Below the pieces are notes generated by a model. It did no database searches, was not told the DNA's origin, and worked only from the letters and a program-made list of their open reading frames with translations. From contig JANJVQ010000029.1 in assembly GCA_024710005.1 (NCBI GenBank), forward strand, positions 124,001 to 188,000: a stretch of 64,000 bases of DNA, in the 5' to 3' direction. The DNA is from Paludibacter sp. (GTDB taxonomy: Bacteria; Bacteroidota; Bacteroidia; Bacteroidales; Paludibacteraceae). Below are positions 54,720-63,623 of this stretch, in pieces (the first letter of the stretch is position 1; each line of letters starts with the position of its first letter). A program made the position numbers and the translations under genes.

Positions 54720-55136
54720 TCAATGTCCCAGACAAGACTTACAAGTACCGTAGTACGAGATTTCAACTGTATCCACTTTGAATTCCGGCATAGCCGGCAA
54801 TCGGTACATCTCAGCTTTTACATTAAAAATGTCATATACTTTACCGCAACAACGGCAATAAAAATGGGCATGTCTCGATGTATCGGCATCATACCTGGCG
54901 TTCTTGTCGTCGATGGTTAGCATTTGTACAGCACCTTTTTCGACAAGCAAGTTCAGGGTGTTATAAACAGTTGTTTTAGAAAGCGTCGGGATTTCCGGAT
55001 TCAGGGCAACGTATATTTCATCAACGGTAGGGTGGGTAGCGTGATTCATCAGGTAACCCATCACTGCCGTTCTTTGAACAGAAGGTCTGATTTCAAATTT
55101 AATCAGATGTCTGTGTACATCGCCAAAAGTTTTCAT
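54720..55136 (-). CDS. Fur family transcriptional regulator (PerR-like)
   Basis: A 138-residue Fur family protein. Winged-helix DNA-binding part (about 1-85: RTAVMGYLMNHATHPTVDEIY, LSKTTVYNTLNLLVEKGAV), then a metal-binding dimerisation part with HAHFYCRCCGKVYD and the terminal CKSCLGH; the two CxxC pairs form the structural zinc site. The spacing fits PerR-type peroxide sensors as well as Fur, and I cannot tell which metal it senses. A -7 box TATCTTTG lies at 55165-55172 on its strand. mdh ends 54 bases upstream of its ATG. Confidence 0.9.
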   Translation of the reverse strand: MKTFGDVHRHLIKFEIRPSVQRTAVMGYLMNHATHPTVDEIYVALNPEIPTLSKTTVYNTLNLLVEKGAVQMLTIDDKNARYDADTSRHAHFYCRCCGKVYDIFNVKAEMYRLPAMPEFKVDTVEISYYGTCKSCLGH

Positions 55137-55164
55137 TTTGTCTCCGGAAAAATTTTTATGGATG

Positions 55165-55172
55165 CAAAGATA
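55165..55172 (-). promoter_or_regulatory. -7 box before the Fur-family gene
   Basis: TATCTTTG on the minus strand, about 29 bases before the ATG at 55136. The upstream element is not at standard spacing. Confidence 0.4.
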
Positions 55173-55189
55173 CTAATTTTTTCCTTCAA

Positions 55190-56134
55190 TTAGGAAAGCA
55201 CATTAATTTCTTTGAGTACATCATTGGTAGCCCTTACTGCTGCTGCGCTTTTAGCGAACAAAGCCATTTCAGACTCATCAAGCTTATAATCAATGATTTG
55301 CTCCACGCCATCTTTACCGATAACCACCGGCACTCCAATGCAGATGTCCTTTTGTCCGTACTCACCATCAAGGGCAACACAGCAAGGAATCACTTTTTTC
55401 TGATCACGCAGGATGGACTCAACCAGATAAGCCGCAGCTGCACCCGGTGCATACCAGGCAGAAGTTCCGAGTAAGCCTGTCAGCGTAGCACCACCCACCA
55501 TAGTATCTGCCGCCACTTTGTCAAGCACCGCTTTATCAAGAATTCCGGCAACCTGACGACCTTTATATGAAGCAAAACGAGTCAACGGAATCATGGTAGT
55601 ATCACCGTGACCACCAATCACCATGCCTTCAATTTCGTTTGCAGGCGCATTCAATGCCTTACTCAGGTAACATTTAAAACGGGAACTGTCGAGCGCACCA
55701 CCCATACCAATTACTTTGTTCTTGGGCAATCCGGCGGTTTTAAGTGTCAGGTAAGTCATGGTATCCATCGGATTACTTACAATCACCAGGATGGCATTGG
55801 GTGAATACTTCAGAATATTTTCTGATACTGTTTTCACGATGCCTGCATTTACTCCGATTAACTCTTCGCGGGTCATACCCGGCTTGCGGGGAATACCCGA
55901 AGTGATCACAACAACATCTGAATCAGCTGTTTTTGCATAATCGTTTGTACAGCCTGTTACAACTGTATCAAAATCGAGCAATGTTGCAGTTTGCATGATA
56001 TCAAGGGCTTTCCCTTCTGCAAAACCTTCTTTCACATCCAGCAATACGACCTGATTGGCCACTTCATTAATTGCTAATACATTTGCACATGTTGCGCCCA
56101 CGTTTCCGGCGCCCACTACGGTTACTTTTGACAT
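55190..56134 (-). CDS. mdh: malate dehydrogenase, NAD-dependent
   Basis: A 314-residue LDH-like malate dehydrogenase. NAD fold GAGNVGATCANVLA at the start, catalytic/substrate residues in IPRKPGMTREELIGVN (Arg about 84, 90), SNPMDTMTYL, and GGHGDTTMIPL (His about 178). The LDH-like type of MDH is usual in Bacteroidota. It interconverts malate and oxaloacetate in the cytoplasm. Minus-strand -7 box TATTTTTG at 56184-56191. Confidence 0.95.
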   Translation of the reverse strand: MSKVTVVGAGNVGATCANVLAINEVANQVVLLDVKEGFAEGKALDIMQTATLLDFDTVVTGCTNDYAKTADSDVVVITSGIPRKPGMTREELIGVNAGIVKTVSENILKYSPNAILVIVSNPMDTMTYLTLKTAGLPKNKVIGMGGALDSSRFKCYLSKALNAPANEIEGMVIGGHGDTTMIPLTRFASYKGRQVAGILDKAVLDKVAADTMVGGATLTGLLGTSAWYAPGAAAAYLVESILRDQKKVIPCCVALDGEYGQKDICIGVPVVIGKDGVEQIIDYKLDESEMALFAKSAAAVRATNDVLKEINVLS

Positions 56135-56183
56135 AAATACTTTTTTTCTTGTTAATCTTATTTATACTCTTAATTAAGCGACA

Positions 56184-56191
56184 CAAAAATA
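56184..56191 (-). promoter_or_regulatory. -7 box before mdh
   Basis: TATTTTTG on the minus strand, 50 bases before the mdh ATG. No TTG at standard spacing upstream. Confidence 0.4.
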
Positions 56192-56254
56192 CAACATTAT
56201 CTTCAATTAAAGAAAAATTTCTTTAATTATTTCAAATTATTAACTAAGTGTTAT

Positions 56255-57418
56255 TTATCCTTGCACTGACTTCAAAGCCAACTTGCGCACCAACAAGATA
56301 AAAAAGCCGGTCAACACAAGATTAAGCACCAGTGTCAACACTGAAATTGCCAGCAACGGTCCGCCGATATTATAACCAATGGCTATAAAAATGATACCCG
56401 CACCCACTTCACCCCGGGTAAACATTCCAATTGAAATGGCAAGTCGTTCAGAGAATTTCCTGTCACGATAATGCAACAGGGGATATAATTTGCCGATATT
56501 CGATAAGACAGTCACTATTATGACATGCAAGCCTATTTCGCCCCAGGACATCACCGGTTGCATCATGCTGCCTACACTTTCGCCATTGACGCTTTCTAGT
56601 TGATTCATGAAGACCGGCATACTCATACCGACCAAAAACATGAAAACATACGAAATCAGGTTCGCAGCACTGTGATCCGACTCTCTTTCATTATGTTCAT
56701 TTTTGATAATCATCCCCAACACAAAAGCCGGAAGCAAGACCTCAATGTGAATCCCGTTTGTAAAGACCATTTTGGAGCTATGGTAGATAGCTTCCGACAT
56801 AAACACAACGGCAACAGCATATAAAACGATATGATACCAGCGTTGTGGCAACTGAAAGGCATTCAGTTTTTTCCAACCCAAAAACAACAATGCAAAAACA
56901 ACAAAAATAACGATGTGTAATTCCCATTGCAACCCGACCATTAATATCTGCAAAGGAATCATTAACAAGATTGTATCCAGATCATCGAAGATAGCCAGGG
57001 TTTGTATCTTTTTGTATATCCAACTGGATTTGAGTCCCACTGCTGCCAACATGGTAAATAAAATCCCTGCGGATGTGGGTGCAGCAAAACGGCTCAACAA
57101 CAAGTTGTTTTTCCAGGCATCCCAATTCCCAAACATGCCATCAGGCATCAGCCACATATAATATACCGCGACAAAAATCCAGGGCAATGCAGCCGTCATC
57201 ATAGCCACGTAATAATCCAACGAATAGGAACGCCATTTTTTCTTATCCAGATCAAATTCACGCCCTACATTAATCATGATAAACGACAGAGCAACAGATA
57301 GCGTCAGTCCGGATACAAGTTTAAAGTTATCATAGTTATTCCCGAGGATATCCGGAAGCAATTGAGAAAGAACCAATCCGACAACCAAACACAGGGAGAA
57401 TAGTACTATTTTCTTCAT
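56255..57418 (-). CDS. sodium:proton antiporter, multi-spanning
   Basis: A 387-residue membrane protein with about 12 helices, of the cation:proton antiporter superfamily. Conserved membrane Asp pair in AIFDDLDTILLMIPL near residue 145, GIHIEVLLPAFVLGMIIKN near 230 and MFTRGEVGAGII near 345. By family it exchanges Na+ or K+ for protons. Single gene; a minus-strand -7 box (TATTTTTG, 57459-57466) precedes it. Confidence 0.85.
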   Translation of the reverse strand: MKKIVLFSLCLVVGLVLSQLLPDILGNNYDNFKLVSGLTLSVALSFIMINVGREFDLDKKKWRSYSLDYYVAMMTAALPWIFVAVYYMWLMPDGMFGNWDAWKNNLLLSRFAAPTSAGILFTMLAAVGLKSSWIYKKIQTLAIFDDLDTILLMIPLQILMVGLQWELHIVIFVVFALLFLGWKKLNAFQLPQRWYHIVLYAVAVVFMSEAIYHSSKMVFTNGIHIEVLLPAFVLGMIIKNEHNERESDHSAANLISYVFMFLVGMSMPVFMNQLESVNGESVGSMMQPVMSWGEIGLHVIIVTVLSNIGKLYPLLHYRDRKFSERLAISIGMFTRGEVGAGIIFIAIGYNIGGPLLAISVLTLVLNLVLTGFFILLVRKLALKSVQG

Positions 57419-57458
57419 CTTTAATTAATAAAATTAGAATATTTATAATTTCGAGCCG

Positions 57459-57466
57459 CAAAAATA
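57459..57466 (-). promoter_or_regulatory. -7 box before the antiporter gene
   Basis: TATTTTTG on the minus strand, 41 bases before the ATG at 57418. Confidence 0.4.
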
Positions 57467-57530
57467 CGAAAAAAACAGCTTTCCAGAAAGACATAAGCAT
57501 GCTTGCTGTATGATAATTTGAAAAATTATA

Positions 57531-57538
57531 TATCTTTG
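57531..57538 (+). promoter_or_regulatory. -7 box before the DUF2147 gene
   Basis: TATCTTTG on the plus strand, leaving a leader of about 105 bases. No TTG at 19-21 bases upstream. Confidence 0.4.
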
Positions 57539-57650
57539 TGCCCTATAGTTTAACAAATTATCAAACAAAAAGTTAGAATCAACCGAATCAAATCAACACC
57601 CTCTTCAAAAATTCTCCTTCACGAGAATCAGGGGTTAAACATTCACTATC

Positions 57651-58088
57651 ATGAAAAGAAACATTTTATTTTTGCTTTTTGCTATCGCTTTCAACGTGTT
57701 GGCACATGGTCAGATCGACCAGATTCTGGGCAGGTGGAAAACCATCGACGACGAAGATGGATCCACGAAATCAATTGTCTATATTTTCAAAGCCACCAAT
57801 GGCAAATATTATGGTAAGATTGAACATCTTTTTAAAAACCCGGATAAAAGATGCACCGAATGCACAGGAGCCAATAAAGACAAAGCAGTTTTGGGCATGC
57901 TGATATTAAATGAGATGACTGAAAAGAACGGAACCCTCACTGGAGGAACAATTTTAGATCCTAACAACGGCAAAGTCTACAAATGCAATATCAGTTACGA
58001 TACAAAAACGGGCAATCTGAATGTCAGGGGTTCCTTAGACAGGGGAGGCTTTATTGGAAGGACTCAAACCTGGATAAAAAACAAATAA
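57651..58088 (+). CDS. DUF2147 secreted protein
   Basis: A 145-residue exported protein: signal MKRNILFLLFAIAFNVLAHG, then a small lipocalin-like beta domain typical of DUF2147 (ILGRWKTIDDEDGSTKSIVYIF, KYYGKIEHLF, GGTILDPNNGKVYKC, LNVRGSLDRGGFIGRTQTW). The CTEC pair (RCTECTG) is also typical. Probably binds a small hydrophobic or metabolite ligand in the periplasm; function not established. Confidence 0.85.
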   Translation: MKRNILFLLFAIAFNVLAHGQIDQILGRWKTIDDEDGSTKSIVYIFKATNGKYYGKIEHLFKNPDKRCTECTGANKDKAVLGMLILNEMTEKNGTLTGGTILDPNNGKVYKCNISYDTKTGNLNVRGSLDRGGFIGRTQTWIKNK

Positions 58089-58181
58089 TCATATAGCGCT
58101 GATAATGTGCAATATACAATAATACACAAAAACCAATATAGTTAATCTATGTTAAATAGAGCGAATTTCTTGAAAAACATG

Positions 58182-58212
58182 TTGTACAACATAAAAAAAC
58201 GCTTTATATTTG
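58182..58212 (+). promoter_or_regulatory. consensus promoter of a short RNA
   Basis: TTG (58182-58184), exactly 20 bases, then TATATTTG (58205-58212). Confidence 0.8.
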
Positions 58213-58218
58213 CACTGT

Positions 58219-58289
58219 GTTTTTCATGGTATTAGATTTAAGGTTAATAAAAAGATTGGGTTGTCGTGACGACAACCCTTCTTGTTTTT
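58219..58289 (+). ncRNA. candidate small RNA, about 70 nt
   Basis: Starts about 7 bases after the -7 box and ends with a perfect 9-bp hairpin GGGTTGTCG-TGA-CGACAACCC (58258-58278) and a T-rich tail (TTCTTGTTTTT). The 5' part contains CATGGTATTAGATTTAAGG. No ORF. An alternative is an attenuated leader of the sugar transferase gene, but that gene has its own consensus promoter at 58374, so an independent small RNA is the better reading. Confidence 0.62.
58258..58289 (+). terminator. rho-independent terminator of the short RNA
   Basis: Perfect 9-bp stem with a three-base loop followed by TTCTTGTTTTT. Confidence 0.82.
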
Positions 58290-58373
58290 ATAGCCCCTAC
58301 AATTCTACTCTCATCAATAAGCTTTCAGCCACAATCATCAAAAGTTAATTTTCAGCTACAGTAATCTTTTTTA

Positions 58374-58404
58374 TTGTCACATTTCAACATTTTTATTAAT
58401 TTTG
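58374..58404 (+). promoter_or_regulatory. consensus promoter of the sugar transferase gene
   Basis: TTG (58374-58376), 20 bases, then TAATTTTG (58397-58404), with transcription starting near 58411 and a leader of about 45 bases. Confidence 0.75.
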
Positions 58405-58454
58405 CACCTGTTTAAACAAACAAGTTAGAACTAACAACGCACAATACACAAACT

Positions 58455-59180
58455 ATGATGAATGCTAACTCCGAGCCAATTGAAGCGTTTCCGTACACAC
58501 CACCAACAGAGGAGATTAAAGAAAAATACCGTGAGATATTCGAACTGAATCAACCCATCAAAATTCGTTTTTTAAAATTAGTATTCGATAAACTGGTCGC
58601 TCTTGTCCTGCTTATTTTGTTTTCACCAGCCATCATCATCCTGTTGATTTTTAATTTTATTGAAGGAGTTTTGATTCCGGAAAACAGAGGTCCGTTATTT
58701 TTTTACTACAATGCGGTAAGTCAGGGTAGAATCATTAAGAAATGGAAAATCCGCCTGATTAAAACATCTTATATAGACAAAGAACTTCAGGCTAAAGGCG
58801 ACTGGTATGCATACAAAAACGAATGGATGCCAGAAGCCAGAACGAATCTGGGAGCATTCGTAAAAAAATTCTATTTAGATGAGATTCCTCAATTTTACAT
58901 GGTACTGAAAGGGGACATGTCAATTGTTGGTCCGCGCCCATTGGCCATCCACCACTACGAACGGGATCTCGCGCAGGGCAATGTAACGCGCAAACTTATA
59001 CGTGGGGGACTGCTGGGTTACGGCCATGTACGCAAAGGCACACCTGAATTCGGGAAACCCATCTACGAATACGAGTACGTGTACCGTTGCCTGCATTATT
59101 CTTCCTGGAAACTATTCCTGACCGATCTTTATGTAATCTGGAAAGGCATCGTAGTGATGCTGAAAGGTGGCGGGCATTGA
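58455..59180 (+). CDS. undecaprenyl-phosphate sugar-1-phosphate transferase
   Basis: A 241-residue polyprenyl phosphosugar transferase of the WcaJ/PglC group, which loads the first sugar phosphate onto the lipid carrier for surface glycan synthesis. One hydrophobic helix (LVALVLLILFSPAIIILLIFNF, about 47-68) anchors it. The catalytic domain has the family motif DEIPQFYMVLKGDMSIVGPRP (about 140-160) with the Asp-Glu pair. The start is the first of two adjacent ATGs. It stands alone here, without other capsule genes. Confidence 0.9.
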   Translation: MMNANSEPIEAFPYTPPTEEIKEKYREIFELNQPIKIRFLKLVFDKLVALVLLILFSPAIIILLIFNFIEGVLIPENRGPLFFYYNAVSQGRIIKKWKIRLIKTSYIDKELQAKGDWYAYKNEWMPEARTNLGAFVKKFYLDEIPQFYMVLKGDMSIVGPRPLAIHHYERDLAQGNVTRKLIRGGLLGYGHVRKGTPEFGKPIYEYEYVYRCLHYSSWKLFLTDLYVIWKGIVVMLKGGGH

Positions 59181-59186
59181 ATTAAA

Positions 59187-60650
59187 TTAATTTCGCACCT
59201 CCTTATTTTGAGTCCTGATATTTAACGGATTGGGCATCGTATCAAGAACCAGTTGGAGATTTTTTAGCTCTCTGCGATTTTTTGCAGACAACTGCTCAGG
59301 GGCAATAACCAAAAGCTCATCAGGATCCTTTTGCACATTATATATCTCCCCATTATCATATAGCTTAAAAGTTTTACTTCTGATAAACCTGGCTCTTTTA
59401 TAAGCTGGATTTACTGTGGCGACTTCAGGATTTCTATCAAAATGAAAGAAAACCCAGTCGCGACGAAAACCTTTCTTTCCAAGAAGCTGAGGTAAAAAGC
59501 TATGTCCGTCAGCAACATAATGTGACCCACAAGGAAGATTCGCACCTGTTATTTCAGCAACAGTAGGCATAAAATCCGTAAAATCAATCAGGTCCTCGCA
59601 CACACTATTCCCTTTAATTTTACCCTTCCATTGCACAAACAACGGTACATGAATGCCTGCATCCATCGTCAAACCCTTTCCACCTTTAAAAACAGTTCCA
59701 TCTTTCATGTTGGTACTAATAGCCCTTGCAGTCCCATTATCTCCGGTAAAAATTACGATGGTATTCTCTTCCAAACCAAGCTCTGTAAGTTTATCTATCA
59801 CCCTGCCCACCTGTTTATCCATCCATTTTACCATTGATTTAAAATGATCCGGATGGTCCGTTAACTTTTCTTCTAAAGTCATGGTGTTTACACCCGGAGT
59901 AATCGGTGTAGGTTCGAAAGGATCATGCGTCAAGATAAGAGGCATATAGAGGAAAAAGGGTTTATCTTTATTTTTCTCAATAAAATTCAACGCAAATTGT
60001 GTATTAATTTCAGGGCCATAGTCAAAGTCAGTTGTTATCACAAAATCTGAATCATTCTGAATCAAACAAGGATAAAAATACCTTGATGTTGTTGAAGGTG
60101 TATTTTTGTTTACAACCCTGTACTTTATATCAGGATTACTTTTCTTGTAATAATAATTATCAGACGTACTTTTAGGATATTTGAGCTTAAATCCAATCTT
60201 TTCAAGGTCGAAACCATATGCCCAGAAGGAATTGGCATCAAAACCTGCATCTCCCGGAAAAAGTCCCTCGTTACTCAATTGCCATTTACCAGTTAGCGCC
60301 GTAACATACCCTGACTCTTTCAGCATGTGAGCAATTGTTTTATCATTTTCCGATAACACTGCCCATTGGGTATAATTGCGGTTATTGTACATCCCCGTAA
60401 GCAACTGCACCCTTGTTGGCGAAGATAATGGCTGTGAAAAACAATTGACAAACCTCATTCCGTGTGCTGCCATCTTGTCGAGATAAGGTGTCTCATAATC
60501 AGCCGAACCGTTTACGGCCGGAATTTCAAATCCAAAATCATCGGCCATAATTAAGACCACATTCGGACGTATGGGGTTTGTTGCAGCATTTGCCTGCACG
60601 GAAGGAATAAGTGGAAGGAATGCACCCACAAGATTAATGATTTGTTTCAT
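59187..60650 (-). CDS. sulfatase, exported, serine-type formylglycine site
   Basis: A 487-residue type I sulfatase with a signal peptide (MKQIINLVGAFLPLIPSVQA). Metal ligands in LIMADDFG (about 35). The formylglycine motif reads LSSPTRVQLLTG, S-x-P-x-R type, so it would need the anaerobic radical-SAM maturase (anSME) rather than FGE. Later metal ligands are in VIFTGDNG. The substrate is unknown; family members act on sulfated glycans or small sulfate esters. Start at 60650 gives the signal peptide. Divergent from an enolase-superfamily gene. Confidence 0.9.
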   Translation of the reverse strand: MKQIINLVGAFLPLIPSVQANAATNPIRPNVVLIMADDFGFEIPAVNGSADYETPYLDKMAAHGMRFVNCFSQPLSSPTRVQLLTGMYNNRNYTQWAVLSENDKTIAHMLKESGYVTALTGKWQLSNEGLFPGDAGFDANSFWAYGFDLEKIGFKLKYPKSTSDNYYYKKSNPDIKYRVVNKNTPSTTSRYFYPCLIQNDSDFVITTDFDYGPEINTQFALNFIEKNKDKPFFLYMPLILTHDPFEPTPITPGVNTMTLEEKLTDHPDHFKSMVKWMDKQVGRVIDKLTELGLEENTIVIFTGDNGTARAISTNMKDGTVFKGGKGLTMDAGIHVPLFVQWKGKIKGNSVCEDLIDFTDFMPTVAEITGANLPCGSHYVADGHSFLPQLLGKKGFRRDWVFFHFDRNPEVATVNPAYKRARFIRSKTFKLYDNGEIYNVQKDPDELLVIAPEQLSAKNRRELKNLQLVLDTMPNPLNIRTQNKEVRN

Positions 60651-60668
60651 AAGATGATTATTATTTTT

Positions 60669-60702
60669 CAAAAGTAACATAAATTCGCAGATGATAAACA
60701 AA
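60669..60702 (-). promoter_or_regulatory. promoter of the sulfatase gene
   Basis: On the minus strand TTTG (60699-60702), a 22-base spacer and TACTTTTG (60669-60676). The spacer is slightly long. Confidence 0.5.
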
Positions 60703-60764
60703 CCTGAATAAAAAACTCATTCTAAATTAGTAATCCCAAAACAATTTAACAATAAGAAATTTTG

Positions 60765-60772
60765 TATATTTG
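60765..60772 (+). promoter_or_regulatory. -7 box before the enolase-superfamily gene
   Basis: TATATTTG on the plus strand, giving a leader of about 70 bases. No TTG at standard spacing. Confidence 0.4.
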
Positions 60773-60850
60773 CAGAAATACAGTATTCAAAGTTAACTTT
60801 TCAATTTTGAAAGGATTAATAATTCCCTTCAAGAATAAATCTACTACATT

Positions 60851-62065
60851 ATGGATAGAAGAAAATTCATCAAAGCAACAACCTTATCTGGTCTAGCTTT
60901 AGCATTTGCACCACAACAACTGTTTTCACAAAAGACTAAAAGCTGGAACAGCCAACTCGAATATCACAAAATCACTTCCATTAAATATGCCGATATGCAT
61001 ATGCGATACCCTCGTCGCGTTGGAAAAAACTCAAGACTAAACATACATGGTTTTGGCCCTAACCTTCGTGCAGCCATTATTCGCACCAACCAGGGAGCAG
61101 AAGGTTTTGCGGAAGTCAGAGGCGACATGAAACATGTACGTGAAAAGGCATCGCAACTGATTGGCAGAAAAATCACGGATGTATTCGATCCATCTCAGGG
61201 CATTATTTCCGACGATGCATATTATTTTGATCTTGCTCTACACGATTTGGCAGGAAATATTCTTTCCATACCCTGCTATGAAATGTTTGGTCAGAAGCAA
61301 CCAATCACAACAAAGATATATTCCGGCATGATATATTTTGATGATCTCGATCCGGAAGAGGGACTTTCTCCGATGGAGCAAATTGCAAAAAATGTAGCGT
61401 ACGACTATGAGAAAGGATACCGGCAGTTTAAAATAAAAATAGGACGGGGCGCAAAATGGATGGAAGCAAATGAAGGTTTTAAGCGCGACGTGGAAGTCAC
61501 TCGTTTTATTGCAGAAAAATACCCTGACTGCGAAATATTAGTTGACGCAAACGATGGATATACCTGTAATGGTTTCATTCGTTACCTGGAAGAAATTAAA
61601 GACATTGATCTCTTCTGGATAGAAGAACCATTCTTAGAAAATGAAAAGGATTTACGAAAATTACGGGAATGGTTAATTAAGAATGGCAAAGAAAAAACAC
61701 TCCTTGCAGATGGAGAGCATGATCCCGATTTTGATTTTGTGCTTGAATTGGGAAGAAAGAAATTACTCGATGTCAACTTAATGGATATTCACGATTTTGG
61801 TTTTACCCGCTGGCGGAAATATTTGCCCATGATGAAAGAATTCGGTATGCTGGCCTCACCACATGCCTGGGGAAGTTTTAATAAAACCATTTATACAGCC
61901 CATTTTGCCGGAGGTTATGGCAATACATGCACGATTGAAGGTGTAACATGCACATCAGAACATGTAGATTTTGGAAATTATGAAATCAAAAATGGCCTGT
62001 TGATTCCTCCTACTGGCAATGGATGGGGCATGAAGCTAAAAAACCCCTCTCAATCTTATGATTAA
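60851..62065 (+). CDS. exported mandelate racemase/muconate-lactonizing enzyme family protein
   Basis: A 404-residue enolase-superfamily enzyme. The N-terminus MDRRKFIKATTLSGLALAFA resembles a Tat signal (RRKF). Catalytic pattern: the Lys pair in FKIKIG (about 196), Asp in VDANDGY, Glu in IEEPF and ADGEHD, and His in SPHAWG (about 335). This order fits the mandelate-racemase-like subgroup, which abstracts a proton next to a carboxylate. The substrate is unknown, possibly an acid sugar. It is divergent from a sulfatase. Its stop lies within the terminator hairpin. Confidence 0.85.
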   Translation: MDRRKFIKATTLSGLALAFAPQQLFSQKTKSWNSQLEYHKITSIKYADMHMRYPRRVGKNSRLNIHGFGPNLRAAIIRTNQGAEGFAEVRGDMKHVREKASQLIGRKITDVFDPSQGIISDDAYYFDLALHDLAGNILSIPCYEMFGQKQPITTKIYSGMIYFDDLDPEEGLSPMEQIAKNVAYDYEKGYRQFKIKIGRGAKWMEANEGFKRDVEVTRFIAEKYPDCEILVDANDGYTCNGFIRYLEEIKDIDLFWIEEPFLENEKDLRKLREWLIKNGKEKTLLADGEHDPDFDFVLELGRKKLLDVNLMDIHDFGFTRWRKYLPMMKEFGMLASPHAWGSFNKTIYTAHFAGGYGNTCTIEGVTCTSEHVDFGNYEIKNGLLIPPTGNGWGMKLKNPSQSYD

Positions 62066-62076
62066 GAGGGGTTTTT
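62041..62076 (+). terminator. rho-independent terminator of the enolase-superfamily gene
   Basis: A perfect 10-bp stem (62041-62050 with 62065-62074), with an inner 4-bp extension, followed by a run of T (72-76). The hairpin includes the stop codon. Confidence 0.88.
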
Positions 62077-62097
62077 GGTACCCGAAGCGGGGTCTGA
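62076..62097 (-). other. tRNA-Leu 3'-end fragment, candidate attL of an integrated element
   Basis: Read on the minus strand it gives GACCCCGCTTCGGGTACCA, which is like the 3' end of tRNA-Leu (end of the T-stem, acceptor strand TTCGGGT and ACCA). The 5' part of the tRNA is missing. A tyrosine recombinase follows on the right, so a site-specific insertion into a tRNA-Leu is likely; the intact gene would be at the far end, outside the window. Confidence 0.55.
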
Positions 62098-62227
62098 TAT
62101 TTGAAATTAAAAGAAATAATCTGCAAAATAATATTTCTAACAAATGCATTTATCTAACTGATATTCATTTTATTAAAATACTATGGCTGAAATAGGAGTT
62201 TACAAATAATTTCTTTTAATTACATAC

Positions 62228-62249
62228 ATGTTTGGAAAATGTTTGGAAA
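62228..62249. repeat. 11-bp tandem direct repeat before the recombinase
   Basis: ATGTTTGGAAA occurs twice in a row, 42-63 bases before the recombinase ATG. It could be an arm-type integrase site; that is inference. Confidence 0.4.
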
Positions 62250-62290
62250 ATATAAAAGTTTTGATTTCCTTTGGAACTTTAAAATAATAT

Positions 62291-63619
62291 ATGGCAACAG
62301 TAAAAGCATTTATCAAACCAACAAAAGGAAAGTCACTAACTAAAATTCGTTTTTACATATCGAGAGGTAGAGGAAAGCAAATTTTATACTGGACATCTGA
62401 AATTGAAATTAATCCTGATTATTGGGATTCTAAAAAAGATCAATTTAAAGCAAAAGTTTTAATAGGCAACTTTGAGCGTGCCGATTTTAATAAATCTATT
62501 AATTATTTGAAGAGTGTATTGCTTAATGTATATAACAATGTAAAAGATAAAGACAAGGTTAGCTCAAAACTATTTGGAATTGAAGTAGAGAAACATTTAC
62601 ACCCTGAAAAGTACCAGTTAGTTAATGTTGAAAAGAAAGTAACATTTTTTGATTTCTTTGATGAGTTCCTTCTTAAACATAAAATCTCCGATGTAAGAAA
62701 AAAAAATTATTTGGTTGTCAAAAGAGCACTTCAACGTTTTGAACTATTCAAAAAAAATTATAGCTCAAATTTTGAATTAACTTTAAATACTCTTTCTTCT
62801 GATTTGCTTTATGAGTTTGAAGATTTCCTTAAAAAAGAACACAAATACTTTTCAGAATTTCCACAACTATATAACGCAGTTTCAGAAAAAAGAGCACCAA
62901 AGGAAAGGGGCAGAAACACCATAAGTGGCATTTTCACGAAAATTCGTACTTTTATTCTATGGTCGATTGAAAACGGTAAGACTACAAATGACCCATTTAA
63001 GAAATTTAAAATTGATGAGTGTATATACGGCACACCTTTTTACATATCAATAGAAGAACGAAACATAATAGCAAATACTGATCTGAGTAGCAGACCACAA
63101 CTTGCAATTCAACGTGATATTTTTATTTTTCAATGCTTAATCGGTTGTCGAATTGGAGACTTATATAGTTTAAAGAAGACTAGCGTAATGAATGGATTTG
63201 TTGAATATATACAAAAAAAAACCAAAGATAAAAGCCCCAGAACCATAAGAGTCTCACTATCAAAAATCTCAAAAGAAATTATTGAAAGATACTCAAAAAT
63301 TAACGGAGATAGATTGCTACCATTTATCAGCATGCAAAAATACAATATTGCAATAAAAGATATATTTACGCTCGCGAATATAACTAGAATAGTAACTGTT
63401 ATTAATCCAACTAATGGGAAAGAAGAAAAGAAACCTATTAATAAAATTGCATCATCGCACCTTGCTAGAAGGACCTTTGTTGGAACTTTATATAAAGAGG
63501 TTAAGGATCAACGTTTGGTTTCAAGCTTATCAGGCCATTCACCTAACAGCAAAGCGTTTAGCAGGTATGTTGAAGTAGATGATGAAATGAAAATTAACAT
63601 GATTAAACTAATCCAATAA
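62291..63619 (+). CDS. tyrosine-type site-specific recombinase (integrase)
   Basis: A 442-residue tyrosine recombinase. N-terminal arm-binding-like domain (about 1-100), SAM-like core-binding domain (about 115-240) and catalytic domain with Arg in GCRIGDLYSL (about 283), a Lys-containing hairpin, HLARRTFVG (HxxR, about 396), SGHSPNSKAF (His about 416) and the nucleophile Tyr in SRYVEVDD (about 426). It lies about 190 bases right of a tRNA-Leu fragment, and the sequence after it is AT-rich, so it is probably the integrase of an integrated island. AT-rich codon use contrasts with the core genes. Confidence 0.93.
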   Translation: MATVKAFIKPTKGKSLTKIRFYISRGRGKQILYWTSEIEINPDYWDSKKDQFKAKVLIGNFERADFNKSINYLKSVLLNVYNNVKDKDKVSSKLFGIEVEKHLHPEKYQLVNVEKKVTFFDFFDEFLLKHKISDVRKKNYLVVKRALQRFELFKKNYSSNFELTLNTLSSDLLYEFEDFLKKEHKYFSEFPQLYNAVSEKRAPKERGRNTISGIFTKIRTFILWSIENGKTTNDPFKKFKIDECIYGTPFYISIEERNIIANTDLSSRPQLAIQRDIFIFQCLIGCRIGDLYSLKKTSVMNGFVEYIQKKTKDKSPRTIRVSLSKISKEIIERYSKINGDRLLPFISMQKYNIAIKDIFTLANITRIVTVINPTNGKEEKKPINKIASSHLARRTFVGTLYKEVKDQRLVSSLSGHSPNSKAFSRYVEVDDEMKINMIKLIQ

Positions 63620-63623
63620 TACA

